This document shows, piece after piece, positions 61,257 through 64,000 of a DNA stretch of 64,000 nucleotides (the stretch's first letter is position 1; each line of letters begins with the position of its first letter). The notes beneath the pieces were generated by a model. It was not told the origin of the DNA. It ran no database searches and saw only the letters and a list, made by a program, of their open reading frames with translations. Location of the stretch: NCBI GenBank assembly GCA_018881555.1, contig JACAXG010000032.1:1686837-1750836 (forward strand). Direction: 5' to 3'. The position numbers were made by a program, and so were the translations under genes. The DNA is from Amblyornis subalaris. Taxonomy: Eukaryota; Chordata; Aves; Passeriformes; Ptilonorhynchidae.

Positions 61257-63399
61257 AATCNCAAAGACAAGTGAGATTGCTACTTGGTTTTTTTCTGCAT
61301 CCCAAAGCTTATCACAAATTCACACAAGTGTGGCCCCAGGTTTCTGTGACTAACTTTTTCTACTTCATTCAGCTTGCTCCTTCTCCTAAAAGGGAGAAAA
61401 TTGAACAAATCCAAATCTCTGCTTTCACCCACTTGAAAATCATGAAAAATGAAAAGCAAAACACAATCAGTCTGTTTAAGCTCCTAAACACACGTGGTCA
61501 TTTGAGGTCTCGCTTGGAGTTTACACACCTTCCTGACCCTCTCTCCTCCTAGGAAATACTCCAAAAACCAATCAGTCTGCTGTGTAGGGAGACCCAGAGT
61601 TACTAAAACAACTTCATCACTGAAACAGCTCTCAACTNCATTTCAAATTCCTCCCCACCACCTGCACTGTTGTAAGAGGTGCTGCATATGGTGAAAACTA
61701 ATTCAGTTTGAACCAGAAAACACTAGGGTTAAGTACTTCTTCAGTTGGAATACAAAAATTGCAACTACACGTGATTGTCAGGATATACAGGGCTACAGTC
61801 AACATGTAGAAATACTTTTTATATCCTTCAGCAAAACTAAGTAAGTTAAAAGGCCNTTTAAGGGGAACAGCTGAGCTACGAATATCCAAAAACGGGTGAG
61901 ACAGACAAGTGTGTAACTCCTACATGCAGCCCATTCCCAGAAGGAGACAGAAAAAGTCCATCCTAGAATTCAAGGCCTCTTCAAACAACTTCTCACAGGT
62001 AACAGAAGCCCTAAGGAGGAAGCCTGGACACAACTAGCTTCTCATTTCCAAGTTACTATTTTTAGAATTCTTTTGTTACGTATATGTTATATAACCAGAT
62101 CACAGCCACGGTGGCAGAAACACCCACAGGCATCCCACAGCCCAATGGAATCACTTTGCAATAACNGGATATTCAGCCTAAGATTATCCTAGACATTTCA
62201 TACTGATGTGACTAGGCAATGTGGCAACTTATCACAAGCCAGATTTACTAGACATTTCCCACCACAGAAAGTGAATTAAACTGTCACTCATCACTGTATG
62301 AGCTGCACTAGTGTAACTACTTCCTCATGAGTTGGACAACACTTCTCTGAATTAAAACTAAAACACTTTGTCGCAAGTTAAAGTCTTTATCCTCCTTTCT
62401 GTATGTTTTCTTTTCCTTTCCACTGCTCTCATTTTTCGTTCAATTATTTCTTCCCCTGACTTANTATGTTTAACACTCTTTGCTCCGCTTGCCCCCACAA
62501 TGCTTTCTTTTGTTCCTGTCCTCGGTACATGTAAACAGAGGAATTTGCACAGAAGCTCCAGCCACCCTGGCCAAACCAGTAATTATGATCTCAGCACTGA
62601 ACTGCTGATGCCCTCATGGTCCTTCCCCTAAGGCATCAGTCAGCAAAGCTTCCAGGAGCACAGGACTATGTCTCCTTTCCTCAAGGACCATCTGNTCATC
62701 ATGTCAAGCTAATATTCCGGAGTGTTTGTTCTCTGACAATATCTCCCAACATACATGCTTTATTAAAATACAGGAAAAGCAGATACATTACTCATTGTGA
62801 GGGCCACTAAAAAAAAAAGGAGCAGTTTGATTTAACTACAACTACAATTACCGTTGCTGNCATCTGCAATTTGTAGCATCACACACACACATGCAGGAAC
62901 AAACATAAAGAAGGAATATAAAATGGAAGTCTTGTTCAGAATTCAGACTCAATTCCCAGCAACAGTTTCATATATGTATTATTATTATTATACACTATTT
63001 ATGGCTGTGTACTGGCAGTACAGAAAAAAGGATTAAATACACTCTCTCATGCACACTTGTACACACCCAAGCATACACACAATTTCCTGTTCTATTGTGA
63101 ATATACTAATAACAGGAATTGAAGAAGAATTTTAAATTATGAAAGCTACACAGAAATCTTTAAGCTAGCTGCTCATGGAAATAATCCCATTTCCAAGAGT
63201 GTTTCACTATTTCCAAAGTGTAGCTCATGCACATTAATGGGAAGAAGTTGCCAGAAACATTACGATGAAGATGCACTGGGGATACTGAGGTGTTCAAAAA
63301 GGAATCCTGTGAAGAAAGGGCAAACACTGGAAGTAAGGAATGCACGACAGTGTATGAGAAAGACTAAACAGATTGAAAAGACAAAAAATAAAATAATAT
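61257..63399. other. Unique sequence, no gene seen
   Basis: I see no gene. Simple repeats are a short (CA)n at 62881-62890 and (TAT)n at 62977-62992. Frames are under 95 codons and unrecognisable. Confidence 0.5.
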
Positions 63400-63952
63400 G
63401 GGACTTGGTGGTCTGGACAGACAGCAGGTACAATGTGAGCCAGCAACGTGCCCTTGAAACAAAGGCTGAGCGTGTCCATTTTGGGCTGCATTAGTGAGAG
63501 CAGAGCCAGAAGGTTCAGAGAGGCAATCCTCCCCTTCATGCAGGATTTGTGAGNCCTCTACAACAAGAAGACTCTGACACACTGGAGAAAGTCCAGAGGA
63601 GGATATTGGTGGCTAGAATACAGGTCTCCCCCAGATCTCACTATGTTTTCCAATTCCCCAAAGGGAAGGTGCAAAGGAGACAGAGTGAGCCTATTCTTGA
63701 AAGCAGAGATATTACAAGAACAGAGAAGCTGCAACAATGAAAATTCAGATTATAAATTAAGAAAATATCCTTCATGAGGTGGTGAAACATGGTAACAGGG
63801 ATCTAACAAAGTCTTGGAATCTGCAGCCTTGGAGATATTCAAAACCCAAGTGGACGTGGCTCTCAGCAACCTGCTTTAAGAGACCTTAGCTCTGAGCAGG
63901 AGGCTGGACTAGACAGCTGCACAGGTCTTTTCCAGCCTGAATTATCCCAAAA
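63400..63952 (+). mobile_element. CR1 LINE 3' fragment, longest copy in the window
   Basis: The match begins GGGACTTGGTGGTCTGGACAG, then GTGAGCCAGCAACGTGCCC (the LVD..MSQQCA part of ORF2), CTACAACAAGAAG, CTGGAGAAAGTCCAGAGGAGG (the LE.VQRR part), and ends CCTTGGAGATATTCAAAACC, GCTCTCAGCAACCTGC, GGCTGGACTAGACAG, CAGGTCTTTTCCAGCCTGAA. That order is exactly CR1 ORF2 tail then 3' untranslated region. Internal deletions and frameshifts break the frame, so nothing functional is encoded. The element may extend slightly upstream of 63400; no terminal repeat is clear. Confidence 0.88.
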
Positions 63953-64000
63953 AATTAAGTTTCTGGATAGGAGAAGCCAGAAAGCTGGTCAAAGGAGGGT

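Noticed and set aside
1..64000. tRNA, rRNA, CRISPR array, telomeric repeat, prokaryotic or phage modules
   Set aside because: Scanning by eye found no cloverleaf boxes, no spaced direct-repeat array, no TTAGGG arrays and no bacterial-type gene organisation.

Overview
This 64 kb window reads as vertebrate, almost certainly avian, non-coding DNA. It has no operons, no bacterial-style gene spacing and no open frame that resembles a known host protein. What identifies it as bird DNA is a set of 5'-truncated CR1 LINE copies with the characteristic 3' end (ATTCTATGA-type repeats next to a 'ttccaacc..' block, or the reverse complement 'tcatagaat..ggttggaaggga'). There is also one solo retroviral LTR of a type I recognise from bird genomes, beginning TGTGCTGG. 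The sequence is AT-rich with isolated single Ns throughout.

Layout. 1-11500 is unique sequence with two stretches that look like conserved regulatory DNA (about 2535-3660 and 7459-7983) and one or two fossil MIR/CORE-type SINEs (6611-6705 and perhaps 7150-7205). 11501-13175 holds two minus-strand CR1 fragments; the first still carries an open frame for the end of the CR1 ORF2 protein. 13176-21570 is unique, with an enhancer-like stretch at about 16130-16560 and G-quadruplex motifs at 14380 and 19582. 21571-22160 is a minus-strand solo LTR flanked by a 6-bp direct repeat. 22161-34000 is unique, with a GC-rich block at 24700-25420, a CR1 scrap at 25762 and an exact inverted repeat at 29689. 34000-43680 holds SINE fossils (34027, perhaps 35925), a CR1 3' tip (38214) and a 48-codon hydrophobic small ORF (41018-41164, minus). 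43684-43934 and 51091-51252 are CR1 fragments. 51253-61087 is unique, with a strong short hairpin (53863-53901), three more enhancer-like stretches (55000-55640, 58520-58780, 59150-59470) and a SINE fossil at 60615. The right end carries two plus-strand CR1 fragments (61088 and 63400-63952).

Interpretation. The best reading is an intergenic gene desert or very large intron, with regulatory elements scattered between decayed retroelements. No protein-coding exon, tRNA, rRNA, CRISPR array or prokaryotic-type system is supported. I found no evidence of an undescribed protein-based system; the most rewarding leads are the candidate regulatory stretches, the symmetric motifs and the ancient SINE relics. 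Family assignments come from memory of consensus features and were not checked by search.
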